Source: Chitinophagales bacterium (GTDB taxonomy: Bacteria > Bacteroidota > Bacteroidia > Chitinophagales > Chitinophagaceae). From it: DNA of 6,323 nt. Where the stretch lies: positions 1 through 6,323 of the forward strand of contig JANXYS010000050.1 in the NCBI GenBank assembly GCA_025355935.1, in the 5' to 3' direction. How positions within the stretch are numbered: the stretch's first letter is position 1; each line of letters begins with the position of its first letter. The notes below the pieces were generated by a model. The model did not search any database and had not been told where the DNA came from. It was given only the letters and a program-made list of their open reading frames with translations. Both the position numbers and the translations under genes were made by a program. Of the stretch, positions 1 to 6,149 are shown piece after piece.

Positions 1-282
1 GGCAACATCATTTGAGGGGAGGCTCAATATGATTGCATCAGGCTGATAGGTAAGTGCTTTCGTAATATTCCGGGCTGTATCAATAGTAAATGGATACGGC
101 GTGTAAGTGCCGGTAGGCGAAACGTCCCAAGAAGTAAGTCCAGGGGTTGCAAGGTTAACGAGAGTTACCTGCTGGCCTTGCTGTAACATGTACGCCTTGT
201 ATTTTCTTACCCAGGAACTGTCGATTGGCGATGCACCAGTGCCATAAGCAGTTGACGAACCAACCACTACGATTTTGTAGGG
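1..282 (-). other. N-terminal part of SGNH/GDSL hydrolase domain
   Basis: This encodes residues 433-526, the first third or so of an SGNH hydrolase domain. Block I reads GSSTAYG instead of the classical GDS; Ser442 aligns with the catalytic serine. Gly480 and Asn523 fit the oxyanion-hole residues of blocks II and III. The catalytic Asp/His block V is not in the window, so activity cannot be judged. Confidence 0.75.
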
Positions 283-1578
283 AAGATTACATATAGCGGT
301 CACACGGCCAGGCCAGTTAGTAGGTATCGGTGCGTTTACGGTAACTGCCGTCGTATCCCTTCCAGTAAGTCCACCCGGGTCGGTGACGGTTAATTCAAAT
401 TGGTACAACCCGGGAACCAGGCTTTTAACCTTAACGGAACACAAAGAATCGTTCGGAAGGGAGGAAGATGCGGGGCCCGCAATTTTTATCCATTTATATT
501 TTAAGGCAGCATTTTCGGGATCATATGATCCACAGCCCTTTAAGATAAGTGAATCTGCCGGCAATTGAATAGAGGTATCAGGCGCAGCAATAGCCACAGG
601 AGAAAGATTTGATGGCGGCGGCGGAGTAAGCGTACTAACTGAAACCGTCAGCGTGTCTTTTCCTTTTAAGCCGCCTGTATCAATAACAGTAAGTTCAAAC
701 TTATATGTCCCCGCTACAAGATTTTTAGCCTTAACAGAACAAAGGGAATCATTTGGGAGGGAGAGAGATGCAGGACCAGCTATTTTTGCCCATTTATATT
801 TCAGAGTGGCATTCTCAGGATCATACGAAAGACATCCTTTTAAAAACAAAGAATCAGTTGGAAGTTGCAGAATAGTATCTGATGCTACTATGGCAACCGG
901 CGCCTGGTTGATAGGAAGAGGTGCAGGACTTGAACTCCCGACAGTAATATCAAGCACATTAATAGCAGAGAAATCACTTCCGGCTTTGGTCCTGATATCA
1001 AAATCCATACTCGTCTTACCTGTGAAAGAAAAAACTGCTGCATTTGTATAATTAATGTTTGCCGTCGCGTTATAACTTTGCCAGATAGTTTCATCTGCCC
1101 TCTTAATCTCTATACTACGCGATGCTGTTGTATTGCTGCGTGTTCCCCAAAACTTGATTGAGTAATTATTATTGGAATTCAAGCCGCTAACCCTCCATCT
1201 TCCGGTGGCTGCACTGCTATGTACAAGTGCATGATCTGTTGTAGCGCTTGCCGGATAGTCGCCCACTACTCCGGCCGTATTCCCACTACCGATACCCAGC
1301 GATGCAGTATTATAATTTCCATCTACCCGGCTAATTACCTCTATATTAATTCCTGACGGAACATTCCCTGTAGTTAGCGCGTTTGATACCCTTACTCCCT
1401 CCCGGGCATCCGTCATGTTATTCCAAAAATTTCCATTCAAATTTGGTGAGGGCGTAAGTGTCCCTCCATAGTTTGCATCACCGCCGATGTCTATCAACAC
1501 CCGTTGCGCACAAACACTAATAGTTTCAAGTAAAATAAAAATTAAGCAGAATAGAGGAGTTACAATAATCTTCTTCAT
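1..1578 (-). CDS. Secreted PKD-domain SGNH/GDSL hydrolase, 3' end missing
   Basis: The minus-strand frame is open for all 526 codons from the ATG at 1576-1578 to the window edge, where it is cut off. Residues 1-25 form a signal peptide: MKK, a hydrophobic stretch, then a likely cleavage after VCAQ. Residues 26-215 begin VLIDIGGD and look like a beta-rich domain that I cannot name. Residues 226-314 and 326-414 are two PKD-like domains (SYDPE, KYKW, FELTV), linked by a Pro-rich spacer. From about residue 433 an SGNH hydrolase fold begins: block I VVVGSSTAYG with Ser442 as probable nucleophile, a block II-like Gly480 (ATPGLTSWD), and block III SLPSND with Asn523. The DxxH block must lie beyond the edge. 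Family knowledge suggests a secreted or surface esterase, for example acting on acylated polysaccharide; the substrate is not visible. A type IX secretion tail, if any, would also be outside. There is no Shine-Dalgarno site, as is usual in Bacteroidota. Confidence is high for the architecture and low for the substrate. Confidence 0.88.
   Translation of the reverse strand, partial: MKKIIVTPLFCLIFILLETISVCAQRVLIDIGGDANYGGTLTPSPNLNGNFWNNMTDAREGVRVSNALTTGNVPSGINIEVISRVDGNYNTASLGIGSGNTAGVVGDYPASATTDHALVHSSAATGRWRVSGLNSNNNYSIKFWGTRSNTTASRSIEIKRADETIWQSYNATANINYTNAAVFSFTGKTSMDFDIRTKAGSDFSAINVLDITVGSSSPAPLPINQAPVAIVASDTILQLPTDSLFLKGCLSYDPENATLKYKWAKIAGPASLSLPNDSLCSVKAKNLVAGTYKFELTVIDTGGLKGKDTLTVSVSTLTPPPPSNLSPVAIAAPDTSIQLPADSLILKGCGSYDPENAALKYKWIKIAGPASSSLPNDSLCSVKVKSLVPGLYQFELTVTDPGGLTGRDTTAVTVNAPIPTNWPGRVTAICNLPYKIVVVGSSTAYGTGASPIDSSWVRKYKAYMLQQGQQVTLVNLATPGLTSWDVSPTGTYTPYPFTIDTARNITKALTYQPDAIILSLPSNDVA
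337..603 (-). repeat. PKD-like domain repeat 2
   Basis: This encodes residues 326-414, the second copy of the PKD-like unit, directly before the SGNH hydrolase domain. Cys349 and Cys380 sit at the same positions as the cysteines of copy 1. Such domains usually act as rigid spacers or binding modules between a catalytic domain and the cell surface or polymer. The high similarity points to tandem duplication within the gene. Confidence 0.85.
637..903 (-). repeat. PKD-like domain repeat 1
   Basis: This encodes residues 226-314 of the secreted hydrolase. By hand alignment it matches the second copy at 66 of 89 residues without gaps, with a period of exactly 100 residues (300 bases). The PKD hallmarks SYDPE, KYKW and a FELTV-type final strand are visible. 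Cys249 and Cys280 are conserved in both copies and could form a disulfide within each domain after export. Confidence 0.85.
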
Positions 1579-1686
1579 ACGAATAAAATAATAGGGGGAT
1601 AGGCAACCCTCGGGGGGACTGACCAAGATTAAAATAATGTCAAGTGGATTAAAGAAGAGGGCGGGATTTCTATAGGAAGAGTATTT

Positions 1687-1716
1687 CTAAATTAAAGGTA
1701 ACTTAACTGCGGCAAA
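1687..1716 (-). promoter_or_regulatory. Candidate Bacteroidetes promoter for the secreted hydrolase
   Basis: On the minus strand, TTTG at 1716-1713 is followed after 18 bases by TAATTTAG at 1694-1687. This matches the Bacteroidetes sigma pattern of a -33 TTTG and a -7 TAnnTTTG in 7 of 8 positions of the -7 box. It would give a 5' leader of about 100 bases containing unusual C-rich runs close to the ATG. This is pattern matching by eye only; AT-rich DNA yields such matches by chance. Confidence 0.3.
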
Positions 1717-1742
1717 ATCCTAACAAGATCGACGTTAATTTG

Positions 1743-1778
1743 TTGACAATTTAGAGTCTGTATCGAGCTCTATTTTAT
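1743..1778 (+). promoter_or_regulatory. Possible polA promoter region (weak)
   Basis: TTGACA at 1743-1748, preceded by TTTG at 1739-1742, is followed by the AT-rich TATTTTAT at 1771-1778. The spacing of 22 bases is too long for an ideal sigma-70 promoter and the -7 box lacks the TTTG end expected in Bacteroidota. A perfect TAnnTTTG box (TACATTTG, 1832-1839) lies nearer the gene, but it has no -33 partner and would give an almost leaderless mRNA. The polA promoter is therefore somewhere in this divergent region but not resolved. Confidence 0.2.
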
Positions 1779-1843
1779 ACGTGACAATTGCCGCAATTAA
1801 AACAAGACTGGACAATCTAAGGGCAAATTTTTACATTTGCCTG

Positions 1844-4672
1844 ATGCAAAAAAAATTATTTCTACTGGACGCAATGGCATTAGTCTTTCGAGCCTATTAT
1901 GCCTTAGTTCGAAGTCCACGCGTAACAAGCAAAGGTCGTAACACTAATGCACAGTTTGGCTTTACAAACACCCTGATCGAGTTGATTAATAATCAAAAGC
2001 CCACTCATATAGCAGTTTGTTTTGATACCCACGCTCCTACAGAAAGGCATACTGATTTTGCGAGTTATAAAGCTAACCGGCAGGAAACACCGGAGGACAT
2101 TTTGTCTGCTATACCAGATATTAAAAAAATTATTCAGGGGTTTAATATCCCCGTGGTAGAAATGGATGGCTATGAAGCTGATGACGTGATTGGAGCAATA
2201 GCAAAACAAGCTGAAATGGTAGGCTACGAGGTTTTTATGGTTACTCCCGACAAAGATTATGGGCAGTTGGTATCGCAAAACATTAAAATTTACAAGCCAG
2301 GTTACCAGGGAGGAATCATAGAAGTTCTAGGCCCGGATGAGGTTTGCAAAAAATGGGATATCGATAACGTAAGTCAGGTTATTGATATCCTTGGCCTTAT
2401 GGGCGATGCCGTGGACAACATTCCCGGAATAAAAGGAGTAGGTGAGAAAACAGCATCAAAACTCCTCAAAGAATTTCACAGCCTTGAAAATATTCTTGCT
2501 AATGCTGACAATATAAAGGGTTCGCTAGGTGAAAAAATACGGGCCGGAAAGGAGGATGCCATCATGAGTAAGAAGCTAGCAACGATCATACTGGATGTTC
2601 CGGTTACATTTCATGAAGAAGATTACCGGCTTAAAGAAATGAATAAAGATGCACTTACCGAGGTGTTCGATATGTTGGAATTTAAAACAATGGCGAAGAG
2701 AGTATTTGGTGACGGTCAGGCTAGCACGACTTCTTTCGTGAACAGCAATTCTGGTGTAGCAAATGCCGGCCAGATGGACCTGTTCGGAAATGCACCATTT
2801 CCACTGGACCCGGCGATTGATCCGTCAAATGATAATTTTGTAAAGCCAATAGAAAAAAATATAAATAATACGCCCCATAATTACCAACTCGTACAAACTG
2901 ATGAAGAGATCGTGACGCTTATTCAAAAACTGACCCCTGTTAAAGAAATAAGTTTTGATACGGAAACAACGAGTATCAACGCAAATCTTTCAGAACTTGT
3001 TGGATTAAGCTTTTGCATTAGTATATCTGAGGGATATTATGTTCCCTGCCCCGCCGATAGAAAAAAAACCACAGAAATACTTCAGCTATTTTCGATTTTA
3101 TTCTCAGATGAAACCAAAGTTTGGATCGGCCAAAATCTGAAATATGACATGCTTGTGCTAAAGTGGTATGGCGTAGAGCTCGAAGGAGAAATTTTTGATA
3201 CAATGCTGGCTCACTATGTTATTGAACCGGATGGTAAAAGTAGTATGGATTTGCTGAGTGCGAAGTTTCTGGGATACGAACCAATCCACATTGAAGAGCT
3301 GATTGGTAAAAAGGGAAAGGGACAAGGGACTATGAGGGATGTGGAAATTGAAAGAGCTAAAGAATATGCTGTGGAAGATGCAGACATTACGCTCCAGTTG
3401 CGCAACAGGTTTTTACCGGAGCTGAAAACAAAAGAGGTGGAGAAAGTTTTCTATGAAGTGGAAAATCCACTTGTGAAAGTGCTAACTAACATGGAATTCG
3501 AAGGAATAAAGGTAGATGTGACTTTTTTACAGGCTTATTCGAAAGAATTGGAAATAGATGCAAAACTGGCCGAAGAATCCGTCTATAGCCAGGCAGGACT
3601 TCGCTTTAATCTTGCCTCTCCAAAGCAGTTGGGCGAAGTCCTTTTCGATAAACTACTGCTGGATCCAAAAGCTAAAAAAACTAAAACCGGCCAGTATGCA
3701 ACTGGGGAAGATGTATTAGCCAAACTCGCTAACCAGCATAAGATCTGTGATGATATTTTGACTTTCAGGGAACTAACAAAACTTAAAAGCACATATGTTG
3801 ACGCGTTGCCCCTGCTTATAAATACAAAAACCGGGAGGGTTCATACCAGTTACTCTCAGGCCATAGCGGTAACGGGAAGGTTGAGTAGTAATAATCCAAA
3901 CCTGCAAAACATTCCGATACGCACTGATAAAGGAAGAGAAATTCGAAAAGCATTTGTACCGAGAGATGAAAATCATGTATTGGTATCAGCGGATTATTCA
4001 CAAATAGAATTACGCATTGTAGCCGCAATAAGCGCCGATGAAAATATGTGTAATGCTTTTAAAACCGGAACGGATATCCACACAGCTACTGCAGCCAAAG
4101 TGTTTAACGTAAATGAAGCCGAAGTAACTAAGGAGATGCGTTATAAAGCAAAAAGTGTAAATTTTGGCATCATCTATGGCCAGGGTGCTTTCGGACTTGC
4201 TGAAAACCTTTCTATTCCCCGCTCAGAAGCAAAGGAGATTATCGACAATTATAAAAGGCAGTTTCCAAATATTCAGAAATACATGGATGACACGATTAAT
4301 TTCTGTAAAGAACACGGTTACGTAGAAACGCTCATGGGCAGGAAACGATGGTTAAAAGATATTAATAGCGCAAATTTCACTGTACGGGGATTTGCGGAAC
4401 GGAATGCCATTAACTCTCCGATACAAGGTACCGCGGCAGACATGATAAAGCTGGCTATGATCAGGATCGAAAAGGCCTTTAAAGATAATGGTTTTAAAAG
4501 TAAAATGCTTCTTCAGGTGCATGATGAACTTGTATTTGATGTGCTCAGGGAAGAGCTTGAGAAAGTGAAACCCGTTATTTTAAATTGTATGCAAACCGCA
4601 TTAGCCTTACCTAATGGAGTACCAACTAATGCGGAACTCGGCTCAGGAGAAAATTGGTTACAGGCACACTGA
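1844..4672 (+). CDS. polA: DNA polymerase I, full length with proofreading motifs
   Basis: This 942-residue protein fills RNA-primer gaps in replication and resynthesises DNA in excision repair. Residues 1-290 are the 5' nuclease: Asp9, Asp61, the EADD cluster at 111-114, TPDKD at 134-138, GDAVDNIPG at 187-195, and the helix-hairpin-helix GVGEKTA at 198-204. A low-complexity Asn/Pro-rich linker (about 290-345) leads to the 3'-5' exonuclease, whose three motifs are intact: DTE at 372-374, N431-D435 and Y508-D512. The polymerase domain has motif A (DYSQIELR from Asp717), motif B (Arg766, Lys770, Phe774 in NFGIIYG) and motif C (VHDE, His893-Glu895). I chose the ATG at 1844 because MQKKLFLLDAMAL is the conserved PolA N-terminus; the frame stays open to a GTG at 1781, but those 21 extra residues are not PolA-like. 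There is no clear ribosome binding site. The length is normal for Bacteroidetes PolA. Phe774 corresponds to E. coli Phe762. Confidence 0.97.
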   Translation: MQKKLFLLDAMALVFRAYYALVRSPRVTSKGRNTNAQFGFTNTLIELINNQKPTHIAVCFDTHAPTERHTDFASYKANRQETPEDILSAIPDIKKIIQGFNIPVVEMDGYEADDVIGAIAKQAEMVGYEVFMVTPDKDYGQLVSQNIKIYKPGYQGGIIEVLGPDEVCKKWDIDNVSQVIDILGLMGDAVDNIPGIKGVGEKTASKLLKEFHSLENILANADNIKGSLGEKIRAGKEDAIMSKKLATIILDVPVTFHEEDYRLKEMNKDALTEVFDMLEFKTMAKRVFGDGQASTTSFVNSNSGVANAGQMDLFGNAPFPLDPAIDPSNDNFVKPIEKNINNTPHNYQLVQTDEEIVTLIQKLTPVKEISFDTETTSINANLSELVGLSFCISISEGYYVPCPADRKKTTEILQLFSILFSDETKVWIGQNLKYDMLVLKWYGVELEGEIFDTMLAHYVIEPDGKSSMDLLSAKFLGYEPIHIEELIGKKGKGQGTMRDVEIERAKEYAVEDADITLQLRNRFLPELKTKEVEKVFYEVENPLVKVLTNMEFEGIKVDVTFLQAYSKELEIDAKLAEESVYSQAGLRFNLASPKQLGEVLFDKLLLDPKAKKTKTGQYATGEDVLAKLANQHKICDDILTFRELTKLKSTYVDALPLLINTKTGRVHTSYSQAIAVTGRLSSNNPNLQNIPIRTDKGREIRKAFVPRDENHVLVSADYSQIELRIVAAISADENMCNAFKTGTDIHTATAAKVFNVNEAEVTKEMRYKAKSVNFGIIYGQGAFGLAENLSIPRSEAKEIIDNYKRQFPNIQKYMDDTINFCKEHGYVETLMGRKRWLKDINSANFTVRGFAERNAINSPIQGTAADMIKLAMIRIEKAFKDNGFKSKMLLQVHDELVFDVLREELEKVKPVILNCMQTALALPNGVPTNAELGSGENWLQAH

Positions 4673-4699
4673 TAAATTTTACAATCGCTTTTCAAATTT

Positions 4700-4724
4700 T
4701 TATAACTGCATGTCGGCGTTATAA
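4700..4724. promoter_or_regulatory. Short inverted repeat before the DsbA-family gene
   Basis: TTATAAC and GTTATAA pair perfectly; two more GC pairs follow after a one-base bulge, closing a 6-base loop. It lies 12 bases before the downstream ATG and 27 bases after the polA stop. On the plus strand no T-run follows, so it is not a standard terminator for polA; it could be an operator, an mRNA leader hairpin, or chance in AT-rich DNA. Confidence 0.3.
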
Positions 4725-4736
4725 TAAAACTAATCT

Positions 4737-5381
4737 ATGTTCGGATTGATCTACTGTTATGATGCGTATTGTGGGTGGTGCTATGGCTTTAGCCCTGTCA
4801 TTAAACAAATAGCGGAAGAATATAAGACAATACTCCAACCAGACGTTCTAAGCGGGGGAATGATTTTGCCCGAGAAGCCCGTGCATATAAGCGTTACCGC
4901 AGGATACCTATTAAATGATTATAAAAATGTTGAAGAACTTACCGGTATAAAATTCGGCGAAGATTATTTATGGCATCTTCAAAATCCCGACGATACTGAC
5001 TGGTATCCAAACTCCGAAAAACCGGCGATAGCCTTGTGCATTTTTAAAGAATATTATCCTGCAAGAGTAGTTGAGCTTGCTGCTGATCTACAGTCTGCAT
5101 TACATTTCGAGGGACGCGATCTCACGGATAACGAGGCCTATCGGCATCTTCTTGAAAAATATAGTATTCAGGAGGAAACATTCTACGAAAAACTAAAAAG
5201 TGAAAGCTATAAAGAAGCTGCCTATTACGAGTTTGCACTCACAAAACAACTCCAGGTCAATGGTTACCCGACTGTATTTATTCAGACCGCAGATTCCAAA
5301 TTCATAATGGTCGCGAGAGGGTATACGAAATATGAAACCCTGAAATCGAGGATAGAGAATGTCTTGAAAGAAAATCAGTAG
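4737..5381 (+). CDS. Cytosolic DsbA-family thioredoxin-fold protein (CGWC)
   Basis: This 214-residue protein has the DsbA/FrnE-like layout. A first beta strand (LIYCYDAY) leads into the redox motif CGWC at 12-15, then comes a helical insertion (about 50-165), and the fold closes with the cis-proline loop GYPTV (Pro178) and a C-terminal strand and helix. The sequence resembles the predicted protein-disulfide isomerase group COG3531, for which this length is typical. There is no signal peptide, lipobox or membrane segment, so it should act in the cytoplasm, probably as a thiol-disulfide oxidoreductase or detoxifying enzyme; its partner is unknown. An extra Cys7 precedes the motif. The ATG at 4737 puts the first strand directly at the N-terminus, as usual for the family. 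It starts 64 bases after polA on the same strand, so co-transcription is possible but not shown. A glutathione-transferase-kappa or isomerase role is less likely because the CxxC pair is intact. Confidence 0.88.
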   Translation: MFGLIYCYDAYCGWCYGFSPVIKQIAEEYKTILQPDVLSGGMILPEKPVHISVTAGYLLNDYKNVEELTGIKFGEDYLWHLQNPDDTDWYPNSEKPAIALCIFKEYYPARVVELAADLQSALHFEGRDLTDNEAYRHLLEKYSIQEETFYEKLKSESYKEAAYYEFALTKQLQVNGYPTVFIQTADSKFIMVARGYTKYETLKSRIENVLKENQ

Positions 5382-5624
5382 ATATAAGATTACTGCGAAT
5401 AGGTCGAAAATGGTCTTACGTGTTTATCGACGGCGAATTAATTAGAAATTCGTTTGTAGCCCAGATCGAAAATAGACTACGGCATGTATGCTATCACTTC
5501 TTCGAAAAGCGTTAATACAACTCTTTGCAAATCCATATATGTTAGTTTTCTTTTAACATAAGCATAGAAGTATAAAAAGGAGAAATAGCAATTTTTCTTA
5601 ACTTGCAAACTTAAATTTTTACAA
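5382..5624. other. Intergenic region with weak repeats, no gene called
   Basis: These 243 bases separate the DsbA-family and DUF5606 genes. They hold an imperfect direct repeat (5401-5420 and 5463-5481, both with TCGAAAAT and ending in ACG) and a perfect 7-bp inverted repeat at 5538-5560. A purine run, AAGGAGA at 5577-5583, looks like a Shine-Dalgarno site but lies about 40 bases from the next ATG. For a promoter, TTTG at 5524-5527 and TAGTTTTC at 5543-5550 are only a poor match because the spacer is 15 bases. A start-less open frame crosses the region (5336-5515). I see no tRNA and no convincing terminator. Confidence 0.5.
5538..5560. repeat. 7-bp perfect inverted repeat, TATGTTA/TAACATA
   Basis: The arms at 5538-5544 and 5554-5560 are perfectly complementary and flank a 9-base pyrimidine-rich loop. 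The stem is AT-rich and would be weak as RNA. Its place about 65-85 bases before the DUF5606 start fits an operator or promoter-linked element, but chance is a fair alternative. Confidence 0.3.
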
Positions 5625-6149
5625 ATGACTTATAATAAATTAGTTTCTGTAACCGGGCTAAGTGGCTTGTTTGAATTGGTATCATCTAAGGCTGATGGGG
5701 GAATAGTTCGTTCTTTAGAAGACAAAAACACAAAATTTGTGAGCAATCGTGTCCATAGTTTTTCTCATCTCGAGAGCATAGAAATCTTTACCACAAAAGA
5801 CAATGTTAACCTGGTAGATGTTTTCCAGGCAATGCAAAGTAACCAGGAAGCGCTTCCCGAGGTTAAAGCGGATGCAAAAGCAATCAGAAGCTATTTTGAG
5901 AAAGTATACCCTGATATGGACTTTGAAAGAGTTTATGGCAGCGACATGAAAAAAATGATTCGTTGGTATGATATTTTGGTTAAAAATGATGTTGAAATTA
6001 AATTATCCGAGTCTGGGGAAGACGATTCAGCCGGGGAGGTAATTGCTGAAAAGAAAACGGCTGCCGCATTAAAAACCGTGACCCCTAAGACTGCCGCCGT
6101 AAGAGGGGGCCCTGCTAAAAAGATAAATACACCACGGAAAATGGCCTAG
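5625..6149 (+). CDS. DUF5606 family protein with basic Ala/Lys-rich tail
   Basis: This 174-residue protein begins NKLVSVTGLSGLFELVSS, which matches the start of the DUF5606 family of Bacteroidota; the family's function is unknown to me. Residues 1-60 are the short beta-rich domain (GLSGLFEL, GGIVRSLED, LESIEIFTT). Residues 62-122 are mainly helical, with the conserved-looking stretch RSYFEKVYPD and VYGSDMKKMIRWYDIL. An acidic linker (ESGEDD, 129-134) is followed by a tail from about 142 to 174 rich in Lys, Ala, Thr and Pro, probably disordered and possibly nucleic-acid binding. There is no signal peptide or membrane segment, so it is cytoplasmic. The ATG at 5625 fits the family N-terminus and has the AT-rich upstream context normal in this phylum. 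The last 27 codons and the stop are repeated in inverted form at the window's right end. I recognise the family with good confidence but cannot assign a role. Confidence 0.85.
   Translation: MTYNKLVSVTGLSGLFELVSSKADGGIVRSLEDKNTKFVSNRVHSFSHLESIEIFTTKDNVNLVDVFQAMQSNQEALPEVKADAKAIRSYFEKVYPDMDFERVYGSDMKKMIRWYDILVKNDVEIKLSESGEDDSAGEVIAEKKTAAALKTVTPKTAAVRGGPAKKINTPRKMA

Noticed and set aside
383..1051. Two similar plus-strand open frames (383-568 and 653-1051) that look like a duplicated small gene
   Set aside because: They are antisense to the two PKD repeats of the minus-strand gene; their similarity to each other follows from that repeat, and the minus-strand frame carries the recognisable domains.
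1781..1843. GTG-initiated 21-residue N-terminal extension of PolA
   Set aside because: The extension (MTIAAIKTRL...) is not PolA-like, and the conserved N-terminus starts exactly at the ATG at 1844.
1904..4695. Several minus-strand open frames of 60-124 codons within and just past polA
   Set aside because: They are antisense shadows of a strongly conserved coding frame, with no recognisable domains or start signals.
5336..5515. Start-less open frame of 59 codons in the gap after the DsbA-family gene (includes WSYVFIDGELIRNSF)
   Set aside because: It has no ATG, GTG or TTG in a plausible place, overlaps the upstream gene, matches no family I know, and a frame of this length is expected by chance. 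It could be a gene remnant, but I cannot support that.
5577..5583. AAGGAGA as a ribosome binding site
   Set aside because: It is about 40 bases from the next start codon, and Bacteroidota generally do not use such sites.
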